DNA of 6,797 bases from Pseudomonadales bacterium (GCA_022360535.1 JAKSCP010000192.1:1-6797); one strand, 5' to 3'; shown: positions 1-5,435, counted from the stretch's first letter. Notes: generated by a model from the letters alone, not told the origin. Numbers and translations: made by a program.

Positions 1-114
1 ATCGACGCCAGCATCGTGGTGGGCTATGGCCTGGACAGCAATCCCAGCGAGATTTACTACCACAGCACACCCCTCAGCTTGTCGGTTGTTCCCGACTCAG
101 GCGCTGGCGATTAG
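1..114 (+). CDS. C-terminal end of an unidentified protein (5' truncated)
   Basis: Frame 1 is open from the window edge for 37 codons and ends in TAG at 112-114. The visible tail contains the stretches IVVGYGLD and IYYHSTPLSLSVV. Its alternating hydrophobic, Tyr/Ser/Thr-rich pattern suggests a beta-strand C-terminal segment of an exported or surface protein. It ends in a short polar Asp/Gly tail (PDSGAGD). I do not recognise a family from so little. No T-run hairpin follows, so its terminator, if any, is not obvious before the next promoter. Being real coding sequence is supported only by the open frame and the protein-like composition. Confidence 0.5.
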   Translation: MDASIVVGYGLDSNPSEIYYHSTPLSLSVVPDSGAGD

Positions 115-150
115 CCACATTTAGCGACAATATCTTGCCATTTCAGTAGG

Positions 151-178
151 TTTCTGACGGCCTCAATTCCTGTATAAT
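151..178 (+). promoter_or_regulatory. Sigma70-like promoter for the cytochrome c5 genes
   Basis: There is a perfect -10 hexamer TATAAT at 173-178. The best -35 is a weak TTTCTG at 151-156, spaced 16 bp away. The bases just after the -10 (TCGCCTG) are GC-rich. A start site near 185 would give a leader of about 110 nt before the GTG at 297. The -10 match is seen directly; the -35 and the start site are inferred. Confidence 0.55.
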
Positions 179-184
179 TCGCCT

Positions 185-296
185 GCATTTTTGGGGCTGC
201 CAAGGTTAAGAGGCAGTGCAGTCCTAATCCCGGTTTAACCCAATCCGCGTGTCTGGACGTAGTATTTAAGGCGTCACAGACGGGAGCAAGTGTGAA
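185..296 (+). promoter_or_regulatory. 5' leader of the cytochrome genes with nested inverted repeats
   Basis: This non-coding stretch between the predicted start site and the first cytochrome gene has two inverted repeats: CTGCC 197-201 with GGCAG 212-216, and GGTTAA 204-209 with TTAACC 235-240. The two pairings overlap and so exclude each other. No ORF of note and no tRNA-like fold was found. The ribosome-binding site GGGAG (282-286) lies at its end. A regulatory role is only a possibility. Confidence 0.25.
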
Positions 297-824
297 GTGA
301 AATTGACTCGATCCATCCGTAAGTTGCTGGCACTAACTGGTTTGGCCGTGCTTGGCAGCCTTATTCAGAGTGCAGCCATGGCCCAATCCACTGCTGACAA
401 TATTCGCCCAGTAGGGCAAGTCTGCATGGCTGGACAGCCCTGTGAGGGCTCCACAGCAGGTGGCGGTTCCGCAGTGGCAGGCAGTGCCCCAGCAGCCTCA
501 GTCGCGGCTGCCCCAGAGCCTGCAGCGCCAGCGGCCGCAGAAGAGACTGTTGTTGAAGAAACCACAGAAGTGGCTGCCGCAGAATCGGCTTTTGATGCTG
601 CTGGCGCCTACCAGATGAGCTGCTTTGCCTGTCATGGCACCGGTGCCGCCGGAGCCCCCCAGCCAGGTGATGCAGAGGTGTGGGAAGAACGGATGGCGAA
701 AGGCATGGAGGCAGTGATGGCCAATGTCATCAATGGCGTCAACGCCATGCCTGCTCGAGGCATTTGCATGACCTGCAGCGATGATGATCTGCAGGCAATT
801 GTCGATTACATGTTGGCCCAATAG
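297..824 (+). CDS. Periplasmic cytochrome c5-type monohaem cytochrome with long N-terminal linker
   Basis: The product is a small c-type cytochrome that should carry electrons in the periplasm, on the cell surface of the inner membrane or in solution. The 175-residue protein begins with a signal peptide: a basic start, a hydrophobic core at about 10-25, and likely cleavage after AMA at 27-29. Residues 36-49 hold NIRPVGQVCMAGQPC with Cys43 and Cys49, followed by an Ala/Pro/Glu-rich low-complexity linker at about 50-97. The haem domain has CFACH (Cys109, Cys112, His113), a likely axial Met151 in NAMPARG, and a C-terminal pair Cys157/Cys160 matching the disulphide typical of cytochrome c5. The GTG start is supported by GGGAG 10 nt upstream and by the good signal peptide. 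The next gene is a close paralogue 75 bp downstream. The electron donor and acceptor cannot be told from sequence. Confidence 0.88.
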   Translation: MKLTRSIRKLLALTGLAVLGSLIQSAAMAQSTADNIRPVGQVCMAGQPCEGSTAGGGSAVAGSAPAASVAAAPEPAAPAAAEETVVEETTEVAAAESAFDAAGAYQMSCFACHGTGAAGAPQPGDAEVWEERMAKGMEAVMANVINGVNAMPARGICMTCSDDDLQAIVDYMLAQ

Positions 825-836
825 CGTGATTTTGTA

Positions 837-859
837 TTAAGGGTGAATTAAGCCCTTAA
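837..859 (+). repeat. Inverted repeat between the two cytochrome genes
   Basis: Perfect 7-bp arms TTAAGGG (837-843) and CCCTTAA (853-859) flank a 9-base spacer, 13 bases after the first cytochrome stop codon. No run of T follows, so it is not a normal intrinsic terminator. It could be an mRNA-stabilising or processing hairpin that sets the ratio of the two products, or a protein-binding site. Function is unproven. Confidence 0.5.
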
Positions 860-899
860 GATCTAAACTAGAATTTGTTGAGGAAATAGGAGTAAGAGA

Positions 900-1256
900 G
901 TGCTACACAAAACCATGAAGATGATTTTAGTCATGATGACATCCCTGTTTGCGTTTGCGAGCATCGCGGATGACACACAGCCTTTGCAGTTAGCTCAAAC
1001 TAGCGAAGGTTTTGATGCGGAGCAGAAGTACATGGCTTCCTGCTTTGCCTGTCACAGCACTGGCGCTGCTGGTGCACCAAAAGTTGGCCCAGGTAATGCT
1101 GGTGAATGGGAGCCACGTCTGGAAAAAGGCATGGATGCGGTGGTTGCTAATGCAATCAACGGCATGAACACTATGCCGCCAAAGGGTCTGTGTTTCGACT
1201 GTAACGATGCTGATCTGCGCGCAATCGTGGAATACATGATCGCAGCAAGCGAATAA
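900..1256 (+). CDS. Periplasmic cytochrome c5
   Basis: This is a 118-residue monohaem c-type cytochrome, expected to shuttle electrons in the periplasm. A hydrophobic signal segment spans about 6-21, with likely cleavage around SIA (21-23). The haem site is CFACH (Cys48, Cys51, His52), the probable axial ligand is Met92 in NTMPPKG, and the cytochrome c5 disulphide pair is Cys98/Cys101. Its haem domain is about 60% identical by eye to that of the preceding gene, so the pair looks like a tandem duplication, but it lacks the long linker and the extra cysteine motif. The GTG start at 900 is chosen because AGGAG (888-892) lies 7 nt upstream. The in-frame ATG at 915 would be too far from it. A strong terminator follows at once, so the two cytochromes probably share a transcript. 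Confidence 0.92.
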   Translation: MLHKTMKMILVMMTSLFAFASIADDTQPLQLAQTSEGFDAEQKYMASCFACHSTGAAGAPKVGPGNAGEWEPRLEKGMDAVVANAINGMNTMPPKGLCFDCNDADLRAIVEYMIAASE

Positions 1257-1273
1257 GTGTAAGACTTGGAAAG

Positions 1274-1305
1274 AAAAAATGGGCTCATTTGAGCCCATTT
1301 TTTTT
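1274..1305 (+). terminator. Intrinsic terminator after the cytochrome pair
   Basis: AAAAAATGGGCTC (1274-1286) pairs perfectly with GAGCCCATTTTTT across a four-base loop ATTT, and the T-run reaches 1305. The A-run on the left and T-run on the right mean it could also stop transcription coming from the other strand. Confidence 0.93.
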
Positions 1306-1314
1306 GCCTTCGAT

Positions 1315-1344
1315 TTGGCGAAAATTATTCAGATCAACTATCAC
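1315..1344 (+). promoter_or_regulatory. Weak candidate promoter for yifB
   Basis: TTGGCG (1315-1320) and TATCAC (1339-1344) are 18 bp apart and each match the sigma70 consensus at four positions. Because a strong terminator lies just upstream, yifB needs its own promoter somewhere in 1306-1382. This is the best pair I see, but it is weak. Confidence 0.25.
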
Positions 1345-1369
1345 TGTGTATTGAACCCAGTCTCATAGC

Positions 1370-1375
1370 ACAGGT
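1370..1375 (+). promoter_or_regulatory. Ribosome-binding site that favours the TTG start at 1383
   Basis: The sequence ACAGGT holds the only Shine-Dalgarno-like AGG (1372-1374) near the start of yifB. It is 8 nt from the TTG at 1383 but only 2 nt from the TTG at 1377, so it supports the downstream start. Confidence 0.5.
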
Positions 1376-1382
1376 CTTGCCA

Positions 1383-2921
1383 TTGTCCCTCGCCGTAGTG
1401 ACTTCCCGCGCATTGCTCGGGATCGACGCTGTTGAAGTCACCGTAGAAACTCATTTGTCTAACGGCTTGCCGGGATTCGCCATTGTAGGCATGCCAGAAA
1501 CGGCAGTGCGGGAAAGCAAAGAGCGTGTACGTTCGGCGATTCTGAATTCGGGTCTCGAGTTCCCGGAACGCCGTATCACTGTCAATCTGGCTCCGGCTGA
1601 CCTACCCAAAACTGGAGGTCAATACGATCTGGCCATTGCTGCATCCATTCTCGCCGCTTCCGATCAAATCCCAACAGATACATTGCAACATACAGAGTTA
1701 ATGGGAGAACTGGCACTTAATGGAGAGGTTCGCGCTGTACGTGGAGTGGTAGCTGCAATTGTTGCTGCCAAGACTGCAGGAAAGTCTGTCGTGTTGCCTG
1801 CTGCGAATTCGCAGGAGACAAACCTGGTGGCCTATGACAGCGTTGAGTCTGTAAGCTCCTTATTGAGTTTTGTCGCACTATCGCGAACCGGTTGCTCTAC
1901 GGATGAGTCAGCATGCGGCTGGGTCACCGAAGTGGTAGAAACCGAAGAGAGCAGCTTCTTAAATATAAGAGGTCAAACGTTAGCTAAGCGAGCGATTCAG
2001 ATTGCGGCCGCAGGCCGGCACGATGTGTTGCTGGTAGGCCCGCCAGGTTGCGGTAAAACCATGCTCGCGCAAAACCTCACCGCCTTATTGCCAGCGCTTT
2101 CTGAAACAGAGGCGATGGAGGTGGCCGCGATCCGCTCTGTGACAGGGTTGCCTGTTAACCACAATAACCTTAAGCACAGGCCCATTCGCAGCCCCCATCA
2201 CTCAGCCACCCATGTTGCTTTAGTGGGCGGGGGTGCCAAGGCCAACCCGGGCGAGGTAACGCTGGCTCATCGAGGGGTGTTGTTTCTCGACGAATTCTCT
2301 GAGTTTAAACCTGGTGCGCTGGATGCACTGCGGGAACCGATGGAAGTGGGAGAGATCACGTTGAGCAGAGCAAACTATCGCATCCGCTATCCTGCAGACT
2401 TTCAGCTAGTCGCTGCTATGAATCCTTGCCCCTGCGGGTATGCCTCCGACCGCCGACGAGAGTGTCGCTGCCCACCTGAAAGAGTGTCCCGCTACCTGGG
2501 TAAATTGTCTGGACCGCTGCTGGACAGAATGGACCTGAGTATAGAGCTACCAGGACTCACTCAGGCTGAACTCTTACAACAAGACACAATCAGTGAAGAG
2601 GAAAACACGCAATGGTGGCTGGACGCCAAACAACGAGTCCAGGAGTGTCAACAGCGGCAACTGGAGCGTGCGTGTAAACTCAATAACGCACTCACCAGTA
2701 ATGAGCTGGAGGTTCATTGCCGGTTAAATCAGTCGCTTCGAAAATTACTGGCCAACACCATGGAGCAGCTTGGGCTGTCAGCACGTTCAGTGCATCGCAT
2801 CATCAAGGTTGCCCGCACCATAGCGGACCTGGCTGGTAAGGATGAAATTGAGCGCGAGGATTTGCTGGAGGCAATCGCATTGCGACGCAGTGATTGTCTG
2901 CAGCGTATCGCCAAGTATTAG
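1383..2921 (+). CDS. comM: YifB/ComM family AAA+ ATPase (Mg-chelatase-like)
   Basis: In the ComM family this cytoplasmic ATPase forms a hexameric helicase that drives branch migration during natural transformation; non-competent bacteria also keep it as yifB. From the TTG at 1383 the protein has 512 residues, the usual family length, and starts MSLAVVTSRAL as family members do. An N-terminal Lon-like domain (about 1-175) contains HLSNGLPGFAIVG and PADLPKTGGQYDLAIA. The AAA+ core has Walker A GPPGCGKT (219-226), Walker B VLFLDE (299-304), the cysteine-bearing NPCPCG (347-352) with CRC just after, an arginine-finger region LLDRMDL (379-385) and a sensor-2-like GLSARSVHRI (464-473). The Mg_chelatase_C helical domain ends the protein. 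It lies alone between a terminator and the convergent ubiK gene, with which its stop codon overlaps. A role in DNA uptake here is inferred; no other competence gene is in view. Confidence 0.95.
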   Translation: MSLAVVTSRALLGIDAVEVTVETHLSNGLPGFAIVGMPETAVRESKERVRSAILNSGLEFPERRITVNLAPADLPKTGGQYDLAIAASILAASDQIPTDTLQHTELMGELALNGEVRAVRGVVAAIVAAKTAGKSVVLPAANSQETNLVAYDSVESVSSLLSFVALSRTGCSTDESACGWVTEVVETEESSFLNIRGQTLAKRAIQIAAAGRHDVLLVGPPGCGKTMLAQNLTALLPALSETEAMEVAAIRSVTGLPVNHNNLKHRPIRSPHHSATHVALVGGGAKANPGEVTLAHRGVLFLDEFSEFKPGALDALREPMEVGEITLSRANYRIRYPADFQLVAAMNPCPCGYASDRRRECRCPPERVSRYLGKLSGPLLDRMDLSIELPGLTQAELLQQDTISEEENTQWWLDAKQRVQECQQRQLERACKLNNALTSNELEVHCRLNQSLRKLLANTMEQLGLSARSVHRIIKVARTIADLAGKDEIEREDLLEAIALRRSDCLQRIAKY

Positions 2922-3178
2922 AGTTTGGACTCCAGCTCGGTCAATCGACCTTCCAGGTCTTTCACCAGGGTTTCTAATTCCTCGACCCGTTGCTCAGCTC
3001 GTTGTAATGCCCGACTCTGCGCTTCGAATTCTTCCGTGGTGAGCACATCGAGGTCGCTGAGTGCCTGCTTCAGAGTCTGCTCTATTTTAGTGCGAGCGTC
3101 GGCACGCAACTCCTCTGCTGCCGGCACCAATCGCGCCAGTCTCTCGCTTAATTCTTGCAAAAAATCGTTATTCAGCAT
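2918..3178 (-). CDS. ubiK: UbiK (BMFP domain) ubiquinone biosynthesis accessory factor
   Basis: The 86-residue protein matches the YqiC/UbiK family. In E. coli, UbiK binds UbiJ and assists the oxygen-dependent ubiquinone synthesis complex and can interact with lipids. The N-terminal half (about 1-40) is predicted to be amphipathic helix. The family hallmark LTTEEFEAQSRAL lies at 46-58, aligning with VSREEFDVQTQVL of E. coli UbiK, followed by a Glu/Arg/Leu-rich coiled coil to the C-terminus. It is slightly shorter than the E. coli protein (96 residues), lacking the Pro-rich tail. The ATG at 3178 is the only good start, since a stop codon lies in frame just upstream, but there is no clear Shine-Dalgarno sequence. 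The gene is convergent with yifB and divergent from glnK. Confidence 0.92.
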   Translation of the reverse strand: MLNNDFLQELSERLARLVPAAEELRADARTKIEQTLKQALSDLDVLTTEEFEAQSRALQRAEQRVEELETLVKDLEGRLTELESKL

Positions 3179-3210
3179 GGATTTTCAATTCGATTGGTTA
3201 CCGCAATGCA

Positions 3211-3219
3211 ATCTTAACA
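3211..3219 (-). promoter_or_regulatory. Candidate extended -10 promoter for ubiK
   Basis: On the minus strand the sequence reads TGTTAAGAT, an extended -10 (TG-N-TAAGAT) about 33 bases before the ubiK ATG. No good -35 accompanies it, which is tolerated for extended -10 promoters. Confidence 0.3.
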
Positions 3220-3259
3220 TCTTCCCTGGAACTACATTGAATCCCGCCGCTTTTACCAG

Positions 3260-3276
3260 CGCACAGTCATGGTGCG
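3260..3276 (+). promoter_or_regulatory. NtrC-like enhancer site 1
   Basis: CGCAC (3260-3264) and GTGCG (3272-3276) form perfect inverted arms around 7 bases, matching the spacing and core (GCAC...GGTGC) of the NtrC (GlnG) binding site. Its centre, 3268, is about 149 bp upstream of the predicted sigma54 start site, a normal enhancer position. Binding is inferred. Confidence 0.6.
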
Positions 3277-3289
3277 TGCCCCTTAATGA

Positions 3290-3306
3290 TGCACTGTGAC
3301 AGATCA
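3290..3306 (+). promoter_or_regulatory. Possible weaker NtrC site 2
   Basis: TGCACT (3290-3295) is a good NtrC half-site, but its partner half (GATCA, 3302-3306) is poor. The centre is at 3298, 30 bp from site 1. That is about three helical turns, similar to the paired NtrC sites upstream of E. coli glnA. The spacing is the main reason to list it. Confidence 0.4.
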
Positions 3307-3390
3307 GTTTTCTTAGTGAAACCTCCTCCATCCCTTCTTAAATCAGGCTAAAGATTCTTAAGCTGCTGTTTTAGTTCGAGTTAATGCAAC

Positions 3391-3406
3391 TGGCACGGGC
3401 CGTGCA
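3391..3406 (+). promoter_or_regulatory. Sigma54 (RpoN) -24/-12 promoter of glnK-amtB
   Basis: TGGCACGGGCCGTGCA matches the sigma54 consensus TGGCACG-N4-TTGCA except for one base (G for the first T of TTGC). The GG and GC elements have the required 12-base offset. A start site near 3417 leaves a leader of about 77 nt before glnK. It points towards glnK, a classic nitrogen-regulated gene, which supports the call. Confidence 0.88.
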
Positions 3407-3493
3407 TAGCCACTCCAGTGTTGTGCGCAAGTTGTCAGTGGAAACCGAAAAAGACACTAGTGGCAACGGGCTTAAAAATCGAGGAGCGAAACG

Positions 3494-3832
3494 ATGAAGT
3501 TAGTCACGGCTATTATCAAGCCATTCAAATTGGACGACGTCCGCGAGGCGTTGTCCGAAATAGGGGTGCAGGGGATCACTGTAACGGAAGTAAAAGGTTT
3601 CGGCCGACAGAAAGGCCACACCGAATTGTATCGAGGGGCGGAATACGTAGTTGATTTTCTACCTAAGGTGAAGCTGGAAATTGCCATCGGCGCAGGTTTG
3701 CTTGACCAGACCCTGGAAGCCATCACCAAGGCTGCCAATACCGGCAAGATTGGTGACGGCAAGATTTTCGTCACTGACCTGTCTCAGATTATCCGTATCC
3801 GTACGGGCGAGACCGGCGAAGAAGCGGTTTAA
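3494..3832 (+). CDS. glnK: Nitrogen regulatory protein PII (GlnK)
   Basis: This 112-residue PII signalling protein acts as a trimer that senses ATP/ADP and 2-oxoglutarate, and is uridylylated by GlnD when nitrogen is short. In its unmodified form it docks on AmtB and plugs the pore. Seen here are the T-loop YRGAEY (46-51) with the modifiable Tyr51 and the pore-plugging Arg47, Gln39 (2-oxoglutarate/Mg site), the second PII signature TGKIGDGKIFV (83-93), and the ATP-contacting RIRTG (101-105). Position 54 is Asp, as in E. coli GlnB rather than its GlnK (Asn), so the name glnK rests mainly on linkage to amtB. GAGGAG at 3481-3486, 7 nt before the ATG, is a strong ribosome-binding site. Transcription should come from the sigma54 promoter, that is, under NtrC when nitrogen is limiting. 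Confidence 0.96.
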   Translation: MKLVTAIIKPFKLDDVREALSEIGVQGITVTEVKGFGRQKGHTELYRGAEYVVDFLPKVKLEIAIGAGLLDQTLEAITKAANTGKIGDGKIFVTDLSQIIRIRTGETGEEAV

Positions 3833-3894
3833 ACAGGAATTTAACGAGAAAAAGATTAAGCAAACTATCAGTGGTCGGTATCTAGGGCCACAGT

Positions 3895-3900
3895 GGAGGT
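3895..3900 (+). promoter_or_regulatory. Ribosome-binding site that sets the amtB start at GTG 3905
   Basis: GGAGGT is an almost perfect Shine-Dalgarno sequence ending 4 nt before the GTG at 3905. The longer frame starting at GTG 3893 would put this site inside the coding sequence and leave no good site upstream, so 3905 is preferred. Confidence 0.75.
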
Positions 3901-3904
3901 AAAC

Positions 3905-5176
3905 GTGCAAGACCAAATTTTTGAATTGCAGTACGCAATGGATACTTTCTATTTTCTTATCTGTGGCGCACTGGTGATGTGGATGGCTGCTGGCTTCGCA
4001 ATGTTGGAAGCTGGTCTCGTTCGCACCAAGAACACAACGGAGATCTTGACCAAGAACGTCGCTCTGTTTGCAGTGGCCTGTACCATGTACCTGGTATGTG
4101 GGTATCAGTTCATGTACGACGGTGGCTTCTTTCTTTCCGGCGTAACCACGGTTGCGGGAATGGATGATGCGGCAGTGCAGGCAGTACTGGACGCATCCAA
4201 TGAGGCTGGCTTTGGCGATATGGGTGAATATGCTGGCGCTTCAGACTTCTTCTTCCAAGTGGTATTCGTTGCCACTGCGATGTCCATCGTATCGGGTGCT
4301 GTCGCCGAGCGTATGAAGCTCTGGGCATTCCTGGCTTTCGCAGTCGTTATGACTGGTGTCATCTACCCAATCGAAGGTGGTTGGACCTGGGGCGGCAAGT
4401 CTGTATTCGGTATTTTTGAACTGAGCTACTCTGACTACGCCGGTTCTGGCATCGTGCATCTGGCCGGTGCTGCGGCTGCATTGGCTGGCGTACTGTTGCT
4501 TGGTCCTCGTAAAGGCAAGTACAACGAATCCACTGGTGCCGTACAGGCTATTCCCGGCGCCAACCTGCCACTGGCAACTCTTGGTACGTTCATTCTCTGG
4601 ATGGGCTGGTTCGGATTCAACGGTGGTTCTACATTGAAGCTTGGCGGCATCGGTGTGGCCAACGAAGTGGCCAACGTCTTCTTGAACACGAATGCTGCAG
4701 CGGCCGGTGGTCTCATTGCGGCATTGATTACGGCACGTATTCTATTCGGCAAGGCAGACCTGACCATGGCACTTAACGGCGCCCTGGCTGGCCTGGTTGC
4801 TATCACTGCAGAACCCGCAGATCCAACTCCACTGTTGTCTACCATTATCGGCGCCATCGGTGGTGTGATTGTCGTGTTCAGCATTGTGACTTTGGACAAG
4901 CTCAAGATCGACGATCCTGTGGGTGCGATCTCTGTGCATGGCACCGTCGGTATTTTCGGTATCTTCGCCGTCTTGCTATCAGATCCGGATGCGACTTTTG
5001 GCGGGCAGTTAATCGGTATGCTGACCATCTTCATCTGGGTATTCGCCACCAGCGCCATCGTCTGGTTTGCACTGAAGGCCATCATGGGCATTCGGGTATC
5101 CGAAGAGGAAGAAGCCGAGGGTGTGGATATCGCCGAGTGCGGTATGGAAGCCTACCCAGAGTTTGTTACTCAATAA
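3905..5176 (+). CDS. amtB: Ammonium transporter (Amt family)
   Basis: This inner-membrane channel/transporter takes up ammonium as a trimer. From GTG 3905 the protein has 423 residues and about eleven hydrophobic segments. It has no cleavable signal peptide, unlike E. coli AmtB; the first membrane helix starts near residue 13. Pore residues are recognisable: the first Phe-gate element in FFFQVVF (Phe121), the second in WFGFNGGS (Phe238 and Ser242), the twin histidines His185 (in the family signature DYAGSGIVH, with Asp177) and His345 (in ISVHG), and Trp160/Trp162 near the outer vestibule. The cytoplasmic tail from about 393 (GIRVSEEEEAEG to MEAYPEF) is the conserved region contacting GlnK. 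The gene lies 72 bp after glnK with no terminator between, so the two are cotranscribed from the sigma54 promoter. A strong terminator follows. Confidence 0.96.
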   Translation: MQDQIFELQYAMDTFYFLICGALVMWMAAGFAMLEAGLVRTKNTTEILTKNVALFAVACTMYLVCGYQFMYDGGFFLSGVTTVAGMDDAAVQAVLDASNEAGFGDMGEYAGASDFFFQVVFVATAMSIVSGAVAERMKLWAFLAFAVVMTGVIYPIEGGWTWGGKSVFGIFELSYSDYAGSGIVHLAGAAAALAGVLLLGPRKGKYNESTGAVQAIPGANLPLATLGTFILWMGWFGFNGGSTLKLGGIGVANEVANVFLNTNAAAAGGLIAALITARILFGKADLTMALNGALAGLVAITAEPADPTPLLSTIIGAIGGVIVVFSIVTLDKLKIDDPVGAISVHGTVGIFGIFAVLLSDPDATFGGQLIGMLTIFIWVFATSAIVWFALKAIMGIRVSEEEEAEGVDIAECGMEAYPEFVTQ

Positions 5177-5253
5177 GTTTTTAAGTTGGGTCAGGGCGGC
5201 GACTGGTCCAATACGAATATTCGCTACTACTCTCCCTTAACGTAGTAATACTG

Positions 5254-5286
5254 GGCGCTCATCGAGAGATGAGCGCCATTTTTTTT
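5254..5286 (+). terminator. Intrinsic terminator of the glnK-amtB operon
   Basis: GGCGCTCATC (5254-5263) pairs perfectly with GATGAGCGCC (5268-5277) around a GAGA tetraloop of the stable GNRA type. A single A and eight T follow, to 5286. Confidence 0.95.
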
Positions 5287-5386
5287 GCCGGCAGAAAACC
5301 CTCGGGCAAACCACCGCAGCACAGGAATCATCTGGCTGGAACCTATAGTTGCCTCAAACTCCGTGGGATTATTGTACATTCAGGAC

Positions 5387-5402
5387 TGTGAGCTTTCTCA
5401 CA
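5387..5402 (+). promoter_or_regulatory. CRP/Vfr-type binding site upstream of the HD-GYP gene
   Basis: TGTGAGCTTTCTCACA is a perfect TGTGA-N6-TCACA palindrome, the core consensus of CRP (Vfr in Pseudomonas). It lies 33 bases before the ATG at 5436. The promoter it would act on is not clear: candidate elements lie both upstream (TTGCCT 5349-5354, TATTGT 5370-5375) and downstream, so activation or repression cannot be chosen. An alternative reading is a small 5'UTR hairpin with 6-bp arms and a CTTT loop. Confidence 0.5.
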
Positions 5403-5435
5403 AGCGGTGCTGGCAAAAATAGATAAGCTTGGTAC

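Noticed and set aside
111..129. Direct repeat TTAGCCACA / TTAGCGACA with 10-bp period
   Set aside because: Two short imperfect copies, one of them overlapping the end of a coding sequence. It could be chance; it did not match a known regulator well enough to annotate.
498..821. Long minus-strand open frame opposite the first cytochrome
   Set aside because: It is a shadow of the cytochrome gene: its sequence is the antisense of the haem domain and linker, with His/Cys-rich, non-family-like composition and no ribosome-binding site.
863..874. Possible -10 element (TAGAAT 869-874) for a separate promoter of the second cytochrome
   Set aside because: There is no supporting -35 at the right distance, and read-through from the upstream gene explains expression.
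2925..3299. 124-codon plus-strand open frame over ubiK
   Set aside because: It is the antisense of the clear UbiK coding sequence; the Ser/Arg-rich translation is typical of reading opposite Glu/Leu-rich coiled coil.
3418..3654. Plus-strand open frame overlapping the start of glnK in another frame
   Set aside because: It overlaps the highly conserved PII sequence out of frame and has no family features.
4435..5091. 218-codon minus-strand open frame inside amtB
   Set aside because: It lies wholly antisense to conserved Amt membrane helices. The long open stretch reflects amtB codon choice, and there is no recognisable domain.
5214..5247. Palindrome CGAATATTCG (5214-5223) and inverted repeat TACTAC/GTAGTA (5225-5247) between amtB and its terminator
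   Set aside because: They are short and AT-rich or long-looped, and adjacent to a much stronger terminator. No known regulator site is matched.
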